Assembly: GCF_016786325.1 (NCBI RefSeq)
Contig: NZ_JADWYU010000191.1
Location: 1-36,687 of the forward strand
Source of the DNA: Frankia nepalensis
GTDB lineage: Bacteria > Actinomycetota > Actinomycetes > Frankiales > Frankiaceae
Length of the DNA stretch: 36,687 nucleotides
Direction of reading: 5' to 3'
This document shows, one piece after another, positions 7,455-15,756 of the stretch. Each line of letters starts with the position of its first letter. Position 1 is the first letter of the stretch. The notes under the pieces were generated by a model. That model made no database searches and was not told the origin of the DNA. It saw only the letters and a list, made by a program, of their open reading frames with translations. The position numbers were made by a program, and so were the translations under genes.

Positions 7455-9091
7455 GCGTCTGCCCTCCGCAGTAGGAACGCGCCGCCGGGTGCGCCACCGC
7501 CGGTGGAGACGACCGCGGTGCGGGCGTCGGCGACCTGGCGAGGGCCCGCCTCGCGGCGCAGCTGGGTGATTGCCTCGTAGAAGAAGCCGAAGCCGTGCAG
7601 CCGGCCCTCGGAGAGCTGGCCGCCGTGCGGGTTGAGGGGGAGGTCGCCGTCGAGCGCGATGCGGCGGCCCTTGTCCAGCCAGTCCTTCGCCTCACCGATT
7701 CCGCAGAACCCGAGGCTCTCCAGCCAGGAGATCGCGTTGAAGGTGAAGCCGTCGTACAGGCACGCGAGGTCGATGTCGGCGGGACGCAGGTCGGTCCTCG
7801 TCCACAGATGCGTCGCCGGGCCCATCACGAGCGGCTCATGGGTGATCGTGCCCTGGTCCCAGCTGATCCGCTCGTTGACCTGGGTACCGACCGCCTCGAC
7901 CCGGATCGCGGGCTTGGGCAGGTCGGCGGCCGTGTCGGCGGCCGAGACGATGACCGCCACGGAGCCGTCGCAGGGCACGTCGCAGTCGTAGAGCCCGAAC
8001 GGCGTCGAGATCATCCGCGCGTTCATGTAGTCGTCGAGGGTCATCGGGGCGCGATAGATCGCGTCCGGGTTGCGCCCCGCGTTCGCCCGGCCGTTGAGCG
8101 CGATGGCCGCGAGCATCTCCCGGTCGGCGCCGTAGCGGTGGAAGTACTGGCTCGCGCACAGCGCGATCCAGCCCGCCGCGGACATCGCGCCGAACGGCGC
8201 GCGCCACTCCTGCCAGCCGGAGACCCGGCCGCCCCCGCCCGCGCCACCCGCGTGCCGGAACGACGACTCCCAGACGGTCCGGAAGCACAGCACGTGCCGG
8301 CACAGGCCGGCCGACACCGCCAGCATCGCCTGGAGGATCGCCCCGCCCTGGCCGGGCAGGTCCATGCCGCCGTTGATCCAGGTGGGCCGGATCCGCAGCG
8401 CCTCCTCGACGGCGGTGACCCCGCCCTCGCTCATGCCCATGCCCGCCGGGCCGGGGTAGGTCGACAGGCCGTCGATGTCCTCGACCCGCAGGCCGGCGTC
8501 CGCGATGGCGGCGAGGCTCGCGTCGACGGTGAGCGACAGCGGCTCGATCCCCAGCCGGCGCCCGACCTTCGAGCGGCCGATGCCGGAGAGGACCACCCGG
8601 TGCTCGAACCGGTCGTCGGACAGCGGCCGGCGCACGGGCGGCAGGCTCGGCTCGGCGATCGGGTTGGTCTCGGTCGCCGGGTCGACGGTCGCCGGGTCGG
8701 CGAGCGGCTCGAACAGCGGCAGGTAGACGTCCTCGGACTGCTCGAAGGAGACGCGGACCCGCTGGCCGACGTGGACCTCACCCGGTGCGCAGCCGACGAC
8801 GTTCGTGGTGAGCCGGACGTCCGGGCTCTCGTCGAGCGCGACGATCGCGATCACATAGGGCGGCGTGAAGTCGGGGTGCCACTGCTGGACGTTCACGGTG
8901 ACGCCGACGACGGTCGCCAGCCCCGACACCTCGGTCGGGGCGTGGGCGCGGCTCCGGCACGACGGGCAGATCGGCACCGGCGGGTGGACAAGCGTGCCGC
9001 AGTCCTGGCAGCCCTGGATCCGCAGCTTGCCGTCGGCTCCCGACGTCCAGAACCACTCGTTCGCCGGCGTCAGCGCGGGGAGAGGCCGCAT
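7451..9091 (-). CDS. Fused DUF35 (zinc ribbon/OB-fold)-thiolase protein, Ltp2-aldolase-like
   Basis: A 546-residue fusion. Residues about 20-140 are a DUF35 module: a zinc ribbon with Cys28, Cys31, Cys42 and Cys45 (GCQDCG and ICPSC), then an OB-fold. Residues about 165-545 are a thiolase-like domain of the lipid-transfer-protein type, with FGLYDCDVPCDG, DLACLYDGFTFNAI and NPHGGQLSEGRLHGFG. In steroid catabolism, Ltp2 pairs with the DUF35 domain of ChsH2 and performs a retro-aldol cleavage of a beta-hydroxyacyl-CoA; the standard thiolase Cys and GHP motifs are also not evident here, so aldolase activity is a reasonable inference. ATG 9091 was chosen because AAGGAG lies 5 bases upstream. An upstream TTG (9163) would start inside a probable operator. 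It overlaps the downstream DapB-like gene. Confidence 0.85.
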   Translation of the reverse strand: MRPLPALTPANEWFWTSGADGKLRIQGCQDCGTLVHPPVPICPSCRSRAHAPTEVSGLATVVGVTVNVQQWHPDFTPPYVIAIVALDESPDVRLTTNVVGCAPGEVHVGQRVRVSFEQSEDVYLPLFEPLADPATVDPATETNPIAEPSLPPVRRPLSDDRFEHRVVLSGIGRSKVGRRLGIEPLSLTVDASLAAIADAGLRVEDIDGLSTYPGPAGMGMSEGGVTAVEEALRIRPTWINGGMDLPGQGGAILQAMLAVSAGLCRHVLCFRTVWESSFRHAGGAGGGGRVSGWQEWRAPFGAMSAAGWIALCASQYFHRYGADREMLAAIALNGRANAGRNPDAIYRAPMTLDDYMNARMISTPFGLYDCDVPCDGSVAVIVSAADTAADLPKPAIRVEAVGTQVNERISWDQGTITHEPLVMGPATHLWTRTDLRPADIDLACLYDGFTFNAISWLESLGFCGIGEAKDWLDKGRRIALDGDLPLNPHGGQLSEGRLHGFGFFYEAITQLRREAGPRQVADARTAVVSTGGGAPGGAFLLRRADA

Positions 9092-9157
9092 CGCAGCTCC
9101 TTGTCGCCTCATGGTCAGGTCGCCTCGGGACGTGTCGCACCGTGAGTGGTACCACGT

Positions 9158-9177
9158 TTTCAACGTCGACGTCGAAA
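9158..9177. promoter_or_regulatory. Palindromic operator candidate, site A
   Basis: TTTCAACGTCGACGTCGAAA is symmetric except for one base pair. Its core ACGTCGACGT matches the palindrome repeated at 10070, 17028, 18846 and 24057. It lies between the divergent DUF35-thiolase gene (start 9091) and the TetR gene (start 9322), so it could give autorepression and control of the operon. Confidence 0.65.
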
Positions 9178-9321
9178 CAAGAGTGATCGGCTACGCGCCG
9201 AAGCGGATACACTGCGTGGCGCCATCGGGTCATCGACGTACGCACTACACTGTTGACGGCTGGGGTAATGACTGGGGTGACAGCTGGCCTGGTTCGTTCA
9301 GCCGCGGCGGAGCCGACCAGG

Positions 9322-10017
9322 ATGGCGGCGGAACAGGAGCGGGCATTGACGACGGCGGTGCCGGTTGACCGCGAGAAGCCGGGCGGACCGCGCTCTCGGA
9401 AGGGCGTGGCGACCCGCGCGCGGCTCCTGGAAGCGGCCAAGGCCGTATTCGAGGAAGACGGTTTCCTCGAGGCCCGGATCTCCGACATCGCCGACCGCGC
9501 GGGGCTGTCGCACGGCTCCTTCTACCACTACTTCGACTCCAAGGAACAGATCTTCCGCGAGGTCGCGAACGAGCTCTCGGACCTGTTGCACGCCCCGCTG
9601 AGCACCGCGATCTTCGACCACACCTCCACCGCGTCCCCGCAGGAGCGGATCCGGGCCGGCAACCGCCGTTTCCTGGAGGACTACCGGCGGGAAGCCCGGA
9701 TCATCGGCGTCATCGAGCAGGTCTCCCGCTACGACGAGCACCTGAACACGGTTCGGTTCGAGCACCAGAAGCGCGACCGTGAGCGCATCGCCAACTCCAT
9801 CGCGCAGTTGCAGCGGCGCGGCTGGGTCGACCCCAGCCTCAACCCGCTGATCGCCGCGTCGGCGCTCGGCGCGATGGTCACGAGGTTCGCCGAGATGTGG
9901 CTCGTCCAGGGGCTGTTCGACACCGATTTCGACGAGGGCGCCGAGCAGTTGACCCGACTCTTCCTGAACGCGCTGCACCTGCGCGACAAGCCGACGCGCG
10001 CCGACGTCCCGGAGTAG
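9322..10017 (+). CDS. TetR/AcrR-family transcriptional regulator
   Basis: A 231-residue TetR repressor. After a basic N-terminal tail (GGPRSRKG) comes the DNA-binding domain at about residues 32-78: ARLLEAAKAVFEEDGF, ISDIADRAGLSHGSFYHYF (helix-turn-helix) and DSKEQIFREVA. The remainder is a helical ligand/dimer domain containing FLEDYRREARIIGVIEQVSR. Close relatives regulate lipid or acyl-CoA metabolism, but the ligand is not readable. ATG 9322 was chosen because GGAG lies 9 bases upstream; the frame stays open back to 9253. It is divergent from the DUF35-thiolase operon with operator candidate A between them, and is my leading candidate for the protein that binds the five shared palindromes (inference). 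Confidence 0.88.
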   Translation: MAAEQERALTTAVPVDREKPGGPRSRKGVATRARLLEAAKAVFEEDGFLEARISDIADRAGLSHGSFYHYFDSKEQIFREVANELSDLLHAPLSTAIFDHTSTASPQERIRAGNRRFLEDYRREARIIGVIEQVSRYDEHLNTVRFEHQKRDRERIANSIAQLQRRGWVDPSLNPLIAASALGAMVTRFAEMWLVQGLFDTDFDEGAEQLTRLFLNALHLRDKPTRADVPE

Positions 10018-10069
10018 GCCGGCGCCGGCTCGTGCCGGTCGCCGTCGGCCTGTCGCAACAATTCCGACT

Positions 10070-10085
10070 CTGACGTCAACGTCGT
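10070..10085. promoter_or_regulatory. Palindromic operator candidate, site B
   Basis: CTGACGTCAACGTCGT matches 12 of 16 positions of the consensus TTGACRTCGAYGTCAA; the core GACGTC-ACGTC is intact and the outer right arm is degenerate. It lies 270 bp upstream of the SDR start at 10356 and 53 bp after the TetR stop, so its gene is presumably the SDR. Confidence 0.5.
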
Positions 10086-10302
10086 ACACTGACCCTGCTC
10101 CGGGACCTCTCGGCCATGTCGGGAAGGGTTCGGTGGCGGTCCCAGGACGGTGCTCGCGGCGTCGTACCGACCCGGTCCGCCACGAGGCCCGGCGGAACGC
10201 GCGCCCGCCCTCCCGGCGGCGCGCGGCCGGGCGAACGCGCTCCGCCAGGCCAGGAGCCTCCCGTCGCCGACTGTCCCCACGTCCCCATCACCATCGCCAA
10301 CC

Positions 10303-10344
10303 GACGTCGACGCCACCAGCGAAGACGTCAACACCACCAGCGAA
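10303..10344 (+). repeat. Tandem 21-bp duplication upstream of the SDR
   Basis: Two adjacent 21-base copies (10303-10323 and 10324-10344) differ at only two positions, both G to A. Each begins with GACGTC (GACGTCGACG and GACGTCAACA), the core of the shared operator candidate, and ends ACCACCAGCGAA. The second copy ends 11 bases before the SDR ATG, so protein bound here could block translation initiation or early transcription. The rest of the 338-bp gap (10018-10355) holds operator site B and otherwise GC-rich sequence in which I see no gene. Confidence 0.7.
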
Positions 10345-10355
10345 AGTGAGCGCAC

Positions 10356-11135
10356 ATGCGAACGGTTGTGGTCGGCGCCTCCAGCGGGTTAGGACGTGCC
10401 ATCGGGGTCGCGCTCGGCCAGCGCGGCGGGCAGGTCGCGCTGCTCGCCCGGCGCAAGGACCGGCTCGACGACGCGGTCGCCGAGGCGGGCTCCGGCGCGG
10501 TCGCGGTCGCGTGCGACGTCACCGACCAGCCGTCCGTCAAGGCCGCGATCGACGAGGCCGCGACCGCGATGGGCGGGATCGACTCGGTCGTCTACGCCAC
10601 CGGGGTCGGCGTGCTCAAGCGGCTGGTCGACCTCGACACCGCGACCTGGCACCACGTCTTCGACACCAACGTCATCGGCGCCTCGCACGTCACGGCCGCG
10701 GCGATTCCCTACCTGACCGAGAACAAGGGTGTCGTGGCCTTCCTGTCGTCGATCACCGGCTCGGTCACCGAGCCGTGGCCGGGGCTCGGCTCGTACGCGG
10801 TCAGCAAGGCCGCGCTCGACAAGCTGATCGAGGCCTACCGGGTCGAGTACCCGACGGTCGGCTTCACCCGGGTGACGGTCGGCAACTGCGTCGGCGGCGA
10901 GGGCGGCTCCGGCACCGAGTTCCCGTTCAGCTGGGACCCGGAGCTGGCCGCCGCGGTGCACCCGATCTGGTTCCAGCGTGACTACGTCAACTCGGACTTC
11001 GTCCAGATCGAGGACCTGATCAACGTCGTGCACGCCGTCATCACCAGCGGCGCGGCGCTGAAGTACGTGGTCGTCGACGCGCGCCGCTCGGTCCCCCTCC
11101 CGCTCGGCGTCCCCACCCAGAACACCCCGGCCTGA
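10356..11135 (+). CDS. SDR-family oxidoreductase (paralogue of the 5322 gene)
   Basis: A 259-residue short-chain dehydrogenase with GASSGLGRAIG at residues about 6-16, YATGVG in the NNAG position, SSITGS and YAVSKAALDKLIEAYR (catalytic Tyr/Lys about 147-151). It parallels the SDR at 5322-6062 along its full length, including FDTNV and a HPIWF/HPIWH segment near residue 205, so both probably act on similar substrates. ATG 10356 lacks a strong Shine-Dalgarno sequence; GTGAG lies about 9 bases upstream. Operator site B and a tandem 21-bp repeat occupy its leader. It is convergent with the ABC transporter operon, with a shared terminator. Confidence 0.88.
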   Translation: MRTVVVGASSGLGRAIGVALGQRGGQVALLARRKDRLDDAVAEAGSGAVAVACDVTDQPSVKAAIDEAATAMGGIDSVVYATGVGVLKRLVDLDTATWHHVFDTNVIGASHVTAAAIPYLTENKGVVAFLSSITGSVTEPWPGLGSYAVSKAALDKLIEAYRVEYPTVGFTRVTVGNCVGGEGGSGTEFPFSWDPELAAAVHPIWFQRDYVNSDFVQIEDLINVVHAVITSGAALKYVVVDARRSVPLPLGVPTQNTPA

Positions 11136-11157
11136 GCGGGCCGGCCCACCGCCTCCC

Positions 11158-11197
11158 ACGGAAACGGCCGCCAGGATCTCCTGGCGGCCGTTTCCGT
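11158..11197. terminator. Bidirectional terminator between SDR and ABC operon
   Basis: Two perfect 19-base inverted arms, ACGGAAACGGCCGCCAGGA and TCCTGGCGGCCGTTTCCGT, are separated by TC. The site sits in the 127-bp gap between convergent genes, 22 bases after the SDR stop and 65 bases past the LivF stop. The outer AAAC/GTTT part supplies a short U-rich end on both strands. Strong candidate for a two-way terminator. Confidence 0.85.
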
Positions 11198-11262
11198 CGT
11201 CTTCCGTCGTCCGCGCCGTCGATAGCCGTCGGCCGCGTCGAGGCGGCTTTCCGGGGACCCGC

Positions 11263-12027
11263 TCAGCCGGCCGGGGCGAAGGCCCGCGTGACGATGCCGG
11301 TGGCCTCGGCGGCGGGGCCCGACCAGGTGACGTGGCCGTGGCCGAGCACCGCGACCCGGTCGCACAGCCGCAGCGCGTGGCCGACGTGCTGCTCGACGAT
11401 GAGCAGCGAGACGCCCTCGGCGCGCAGCCGGGCGAGGCTCGCGTACAGCTCCCCCACGATCTTGGGGGCCAGCCCGAGGGAGAGCTCGTCGGCGACGAGC
11501 ACCTTGGGCTTCTCGACCAGGACCCGGGCCATCGACAGCATCCGCTGCTCGCCACCCGACATGGTCCCGGCGAGCTGCTTGCGGCGCCGGCCGAGCACCG
11601 GGAACGCCTCGTAGGCGAGCTCCAGGCCGCCGCGCACCCCGCCGCGGCCGCGGGCCCGGCGGAACGACAGCGTCAGGTTCTCCTCGACCGACAGCGTCGC
11701 GAAGACCGACCGTCCCTCGGTCGCGTGCGCGATGCCGGCGCGCGCGAAGTGGTACGGCTTGGCCCTCGCCGCGGTCAGGTCCGCCCCGTCGACGAGGACC
11801 CTGCCCGCCGAGGGCGTCACCAGGCCCGACACGACCCGGGCGACCGTGGTCTTGCCCGCGCCGTTGGAGCCCACCAGCGCCAGCGCCTCGCCCCTGGCCA
11901 GGGTCAGCGAGACGTCGAAGAGCGCGCGGAACGGCCCGTAGGCGGCCGACACGGAGGCCAGCTCGAGAACGGGGGCCTCGCCCCGCGCGGGACGGCCCGC
12001 CGCCGCCCGGGTCACCGCCGCGGTCAC
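11263..12027 (-). CDS. livF: ABC transporter ATP-binding protein, LivF type
   Basis: A 254-residue ATPase of the branched-chain amino acid/hydrophobic acid uptake (HAAT) family. It has Walker A GSNGAGKTT (about residues 53-61), Q-loop region ATEGRSVFATLSVEENL, signature MSGGEQRML (about 160-168), Walker B VLVADELSLGLAP and the switch His in IVEQHVGHAL. The EGRxVF segment is typical of LivF. It is the last gene of a three-gene operon and overlaps livG by 4 bases. Catabolic clusters often reuse this transporter type for aromatic, cyclic or short fatty acids, so the name does not prove an amino acid substrate. Confidence 0.92.
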   Translation of the reverse strand: MTAAVTRAAAGRPARGEAPVLELASVSAAYGPFRALFDVSLTLARGEALALVGSNGAGKTTVARVVSGLVTPSAGRVLVDGADLTAARAKPYHFARAGIAHATEGRSVFATLSVEENLTLSFRRARGRGGVRGGLELAYEAFPVLGRRRKQLAGTMSGGEQRMLSMARVLVEKPKVLVADELSLGLAPKIVGELYASLARLRAEGVSLLIVEQHVGHALRLCDRVAVLGHGHVTWSGPAAEATGIVTRAFAPAG

Positions 12028-12932
12028 TTCGCCACCTCCACGTCAGCGTCGCCGGCGTCCACCTCGAGGTCGTGGAGCTCGGCCAGCTCGGACTCGTCGA
12101 GCTCCGACTCGGCGACCTCGAAGTCGCCGAGGTAGGCCGCGCGGACCACGTCGCTCGCGAGGATCTCACGGGTCGGGCCCTCGGCGATCAGCCGGCCGAA
12201 GTCGAGCACGTAGGACCGGGTGGTGAAGTTGCTGACCAGCTCGACGTCGTGCTCGACGAGCAGGATCGAGAAGCCCTGCTCGGCCTGGACGTCCTCGAGG
12301 GTCTTGGCCAGCGCCGCCACCTCGGGCCGGTCGAGGCCCGAGGAGGGCTCGTCGAGCAGCAGCAGCTTCGGCTCGGTCATCAGCGCCCGGCCGACCTCGA
12401 CGAGCCGGCCCTGCCCGAGGCTGAGCCGCTCGATCGGCTCCTCGGCGAGGCCGCCGAGGCCGAGCAGCTCGAGGACCTCGTCGCAGCGGGCGAGCTCCTC
12501 CTTGCTGGGGCCGCCTCGGCCAATGACGTCCTTCCACAGCCGCCCGCTCCCTCGCCGCACCCGTTCCGCGATGAACAGGTGGTCGCGCACGGTGCAGTCC
12601 GGGAACAGCTCGATGCGCTGGAACGTGCGCCCCAGTCCCAGCTTGGCGCGCTTGTGCAGGGGCAGCCGGGTGGCGTCGGTACCGGCGATCTCCACCGTGC
12701 CGCCGTTGGTCGGGATCACTCCGAGCAGGCAGTTGAAGAACGTCGTCTTGCCGGCGCCGTTCGGGCCGATCAGACCGACCCGCTCGCCCTCGTTGATCTG
12801 CATGCTCACGTCATGCAGCGCGGTGATGCCGGCGAACTTCTTGGTGATGCCGCTCGCGCGCAGCACCGGGGCCCCAGTCGACACCGGGGATCCTGTCGAC
12901 ACGGGGCCTCCAGTGGCCACAGTCGGGGTCAT
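12024..12932 (-). CDS. livG: ABC transporter ATP-binding protein, LivG type
   Basis: A 302-residue ATPase with Walker A GPNGAGKTTFFNCL (about residues 57-70), GLGRTFQRIELFP (Q-loop, characteristic of LivG), signature LSLGQGRLVEVGRAL, Walker B LLLLDEPSSGLDRP and VEHDVELV (switch His). Two features are unusual: an N-terminal low-complexity tract with a duplicated PVSTG unit, encoded by imperfect 18-bp repeats near 12874-12909, and a C-terminal acidic tail of about 35 residues (FEVAESELDESELAEL onwards) beyond the normal LivG end. It overlaps both neighbours by 4 bases, indicating a tightly coupled operon. Confidence 0.92.
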   Translation of the reverse strand: MTPTVATGGPVSTGSPVSTGAPVLRASGITKKFAGITALHDVSMQINEGERVGLIGPNGAGKTTFFNCLLGVIPTNGGTVEIAGTDATRLPLHKRAKLGLGRTFQRIELFPDCTVRDHLFIAERVRRGSGRLWKDVIGRGGPSKEELARCDEVLELLGLGGLAEEPIERLSLGQGRLVEVGRALMTEPKLLLLDEPSSGLDRPEVAALAKTLEDVQAEQGFSILLVEHDVELVSNFTTRSYVLDFGRLIAEGPTREILASDVVRAAYLGDFEVAESELDESELAELHDLEVDAGDADVEVAK

Positions 12933-15181
12933 CGGCCCTTGCCCTCCGTCCGCGCCGCCGGGGCGTCGTTCGGCGCGGCGTCGGCCGCGGCGCGGTTCGC
13001 GCCTATGGTGACCGGTTCAGGCACGGCGGTCGCCGTCGATCTGCCGGCGCCGCCCCGGGGCCCGCCGCCGGTGGCCGCGACCGCGGCCGGCGCGGAGCCT
13101 CCGCCGGCGTCGGGAGCGACGGGCAGCGGACGGAAGCGGGTGAACAGCTTCTCCACCAGCGAGGGCTTGGACGAGCTCCGCTCCGCCAGGCCCTCCGGGT
13201 GGCGGGCGAACTGGATCGCCGCCAGGCCGAACAGCACGTACATCCACTTGCTGGGGAACGGCCACAGCGAGATCGGGCCGAGGTGGTCGGGCAGGTTGTC
13301 CGTGCCGCCGATGAACCAGCCGAACAGCGAGCCGACGAAGACCAGCTCGGCGAACAGCGAGAACGCCGCGGCCGCGGTCAGCGCTCCCTTGATGGAGCGC
13401 GCGCCGAGGACGACGACGAGGACCACCCAGAACATCGCCGCGAACGGCTTGAAGTTGTTGTCGTAGTCGACGCCCTCGTTCAGCATCGCGAGTACCGAGC
13501 CACCGAGGCCGGCGATGAACGCCGACACGGCGAACGCCACGAGCCGGGCCCTGGCCGCGGAGATGCCGATCGAGCCGGACGCCAGCTCGCTGCCGCGCAG
13601 CGCCACCAGGGTCCGGCCGAAGGTGCCGCGTGAGAGGGCGGAGACGGCGAGCGCGGCGACGACGAGCACGAGCACCGCGAACACCAGGAAGTACTTGTCG
13701 TTCGCCAGGTCCCACGGGCCGAGCAGCGGCCGGGGCACGTCCGTGCCCTGGAGCGCGGCGGCGTCGCCGCCGCCGATCCAGGACAGCTTCACGCCGACGG
13801 CGTCGAAGGCGTAGGCGAACGCCATCGTCGCGATCGCCACCCAGATGCCGCCGAGACGCCGGACCGGAAGCGCGAGGACGGCGGCCACGGCGGCCGCGAT
13901 CAGCGCGCCGACCAGCGCCGCCACTATCACCGACAGGTTGTAGCGCTCGACCAGCTGGTAGACCGTGAATGCGCCGATCGCCGCGAACGTGCCTTGGCAC
14001 AGCGAGATCTGCCCGGCCATGCCGGTGATGACCACGATGGACAGGAAGATGATCGCGATCGCGACCGCCTGGGTCACCAGGTAGACCCACAGCTCGTTGC
14101 CCGCCGCGAGCACGATGATCGCGACGACGAGCAGCGCGGCCAGCGAGACGAGCTTCCCGGTCAGCACGGCCCGCGGGTCCCGGACGCGGCGGTACACGGA
14201 CGCGGGCGGCGGCTCGACGCCGGAGAGCGGGTCGGCCGACTCCCGGGCCTTGCGGATGCTCGGGACCAGCACGACCACGCCGAACAGCACCACGAACGGC
14301 ACGGATGGCGTCAGGTTGTCCTGCACCATCTTCATCACGCCGCCGTCGCCGGCCCAGCGGGGCAGGAACGTGTTGAGCAGCGCGATCACGATGCCAAGGC
14401 TGAGGCCACCGGCCAGGGCCCGCGGCAGGCTGACGAGCAGGCCCACGGCGGCCGCGGCGATCGCGACGACCATGAGGCTGAAGAAGTCGGCGTTCGACAG
14501 CGTGTTGAACCGAGGCGCGATGAGCACCCCGGCGAGGCCGGCGAACAGCGACGACAGCGCCCAGGAGAACGCCGAGACCCGGTCGGCGGCGATACCGTTG
14601 AGCTCGGTCATCTTCGGGCTCTCGACCACGGCGCGCATCCGCAGGCCCAGGTCACCGAAGCGGAACAGCGCGCCGAGCGCGAGCACCGCGACGACGGCGA
14701 CGCCCATCTGGACGAGCTCGTCACGGCTGAACGAGTAGATCCCGAACGGGTCGTAGAAGACGTTCGCCCCGTCGGGGACGATGCCCTCGGGAGTCGCCCC
14801 CGACTTGGGCTCGAACCTGAAGACGATGTCGAAGAGGCTGGGGATCGCGACCGCGAGCCCGATGGACACCACCAGCTTCGACACCGCCGACGCCGACCGG
14901 AGCGGTCGGAAGATCAGCCGCTCCAGTACCAGCCCCAGAACGGGCGCCAGGACGAAGACGGCCAGGATGACAGCGGGGACCGTCGGCCAGTCCCAGTCCT
15001 CCCGCGCCTTGAAGTACATCGCGGCCGACACGTACGCCTGCGCACCGAACGCGAGGTTGAAGACGCCCGAGGTCTTGTAGGTCAGGACGAAGCCCACCGC
15101 CACAAGGGCATACACGGCGCCGGGCGGAGTGCCCTGCAATATCGCTTTGAAAAGATCGTGGGCCAAGGACGTGTCGGCCAT
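12929..15181 (-). CDS. Fused ABC permease, LivH-LivM type
   Basis: A 750-residue integral membrane protein joining two permeases normally encoded separately. Residues 1 to about 305 are LivH-like (GTPPGAVYALVAVGFVLTYK at the start, VSIGLAVAIPSLFD, MRAVVESPKMTELNGI in the cytoplasmic EAA-like loop). Residues about 330-680 are LivM-like (MAGQISLCQGTFAAIGAF, VRRLGGIWVAIATMAFAYAF, RTLVALRGSELASGSIGISA). A 60-residue Ala/Gly/Pro-rich cytoplasmic tail follows. Each half has about eight predicted hydrophobic segments. With LivF and LivG it forms a complete translocator, but no periplasmic-type binding protein is encoded in the window. ATG 15181 is the first gene of the operon; its Shine-Dalgarno sequence is weak. 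Confidence 0.9.
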   Translation of the reverse strand: MADTSLAHDLFKAILQGTPPGAVYALVAVGFVLTYKTSGVFNLAFGAQAYVSAAMYFKAREDWDWPTVPAVILAVFVLAPVLGLVLERLIFRPLRSASAVSKLVVSIGLAVAIPSLFDIVFRFEPKSGATPEGIVPDGANVFYDPFGIYSFSRDELVQMGVAVVAVLALGALFRFGDLGLRMRAVVESPKMTELNGIAADRVSAFSWALSSLFAGLAGVLIAPRFNTLSNADFFSLMVVAIAAAAVGLLVSLPRALAGGLSLGIVIALLNTFLPRWAGDGGVMKMVQDNLTPSVPFVVLFGVVVLVPSIRKARESADPLSGVEPPPASVYRRVRDPRAVLTGKLVSLAALLVVAIIVLAAGNELWVYLVTQAVAIAIIFLSIVVITGMAGQISLCQGTFAAIGAFTVYQLVERYNLSVIVAALVGALIAAAVAAVLALPVRRLGGIWVAIATMAFAYAFDAVGVKLSWIGGGDAAALQGTDVPRPLLGPWDLANDKYFLVFAVLVLVVAALAVSALSRGTFGRTLVALRGSELASGSIGISAARARLVAFAVSAFIAGLGGSVLAMLNEGVDYDNNFKPFAAMFWVVLVVVLGARSIKGALTAAAAFSLFAELVFVGSLFGWFIGGTDNLPDHLGPISLWPFPSKWMYVLFGLAAIQFARHPEGLAERSSSKPSLVEKLFTRFRPLPVAPDAGGGSAPAAVAATGGGPRGGAGRSTATAVPEPVTIGANRAAADAAPNDAPAARTEGKGR

Positions 15182-15756
15182 GACGTGGTTGCCGTCCCGG
15201 TTATGTGTTGAAGATGGTCATGAGAAGTCGACCGCGGTCGGCCTGCCGTAGTGCCGATTCGCGTTCGACCAGCAGGTGAACGGCTTGTCGGCCGTGTATC
15301 AGCGGCGATCCAACCGTACTCGGCGGTATCCGACAGCTCTGTGTCGGTCTCCCCATCCACTCCGCGAACAGCCCGCCCACGTCTTTCATGGCGTCGTTAC
15401 CTGTAGACAACCGCTTGACCGGTCTTGTCCTTGCAGAGACCGATCGTCGTCTCGGTGGAGTTCGTACCGTCCTTCGAACTCCACGGGACCGCGCTCCGCG
15501 GGACGATGGAGCCCAGTCCGGTGATTTTCTTCACACCAACAATCTCGGCGCGACACCGGTGGTCTCTAACCGAACTAACCCGGAGCGCAGCTTCATCAAG
15601 TTGCCCTCTTCATGGCTTGGGATCATCCGGGCTCCGTCAGGCGGCACTGGCCGTACACGACGTACGCGCCAGGCCGCTGACGGAAAACTTTCCGGCTCCT
15701 CGTGGTTGGCTGGTGCCGGAACATCCGGCGCCCAGCCAGGCGAGCTCGGCCGGAAA
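15182..15756. other. 575-bp intergenic region with no visible gene
   Basis: This gap between the ABC permease start and the thiolase stop is visibly richer in A/T than its surroundings. Open frames crossing it have no recognisable domain, no Shine-Dalgarno sequence and poor codon bias. It should contain the ABC operon promoter (minus strand, just above 15181) and holds the thiolase terminator at its right end (15707-15738). Otherwise I see nothing specific; a decayed gene is possible but not supported. Confidence 0.6.
15707..15738 (-). terminator. Terminator of the thiolase gene
   Basis: TGGCTGG (15707-15713) pairs with CCAGCCA (15732-15738), and inside it GCCGGA (15715-15720) pairs with TCCGGC (15724-15729) around a three-base loop; only a small internal bulge separates the two stems. 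It lies 19 bases beyond the thiolase stop codon on the minus strand. Confidence 0.6.

Noticed and set aside
9092-9163. N-terminal extension of the DUF35-thiolase gene to TTG 9163
   Set aside because: The TTG lies inside the operator palindrome, while ATG 9091 has AAGGAG at 5 bases and starts at the normal DUF35 boundary.
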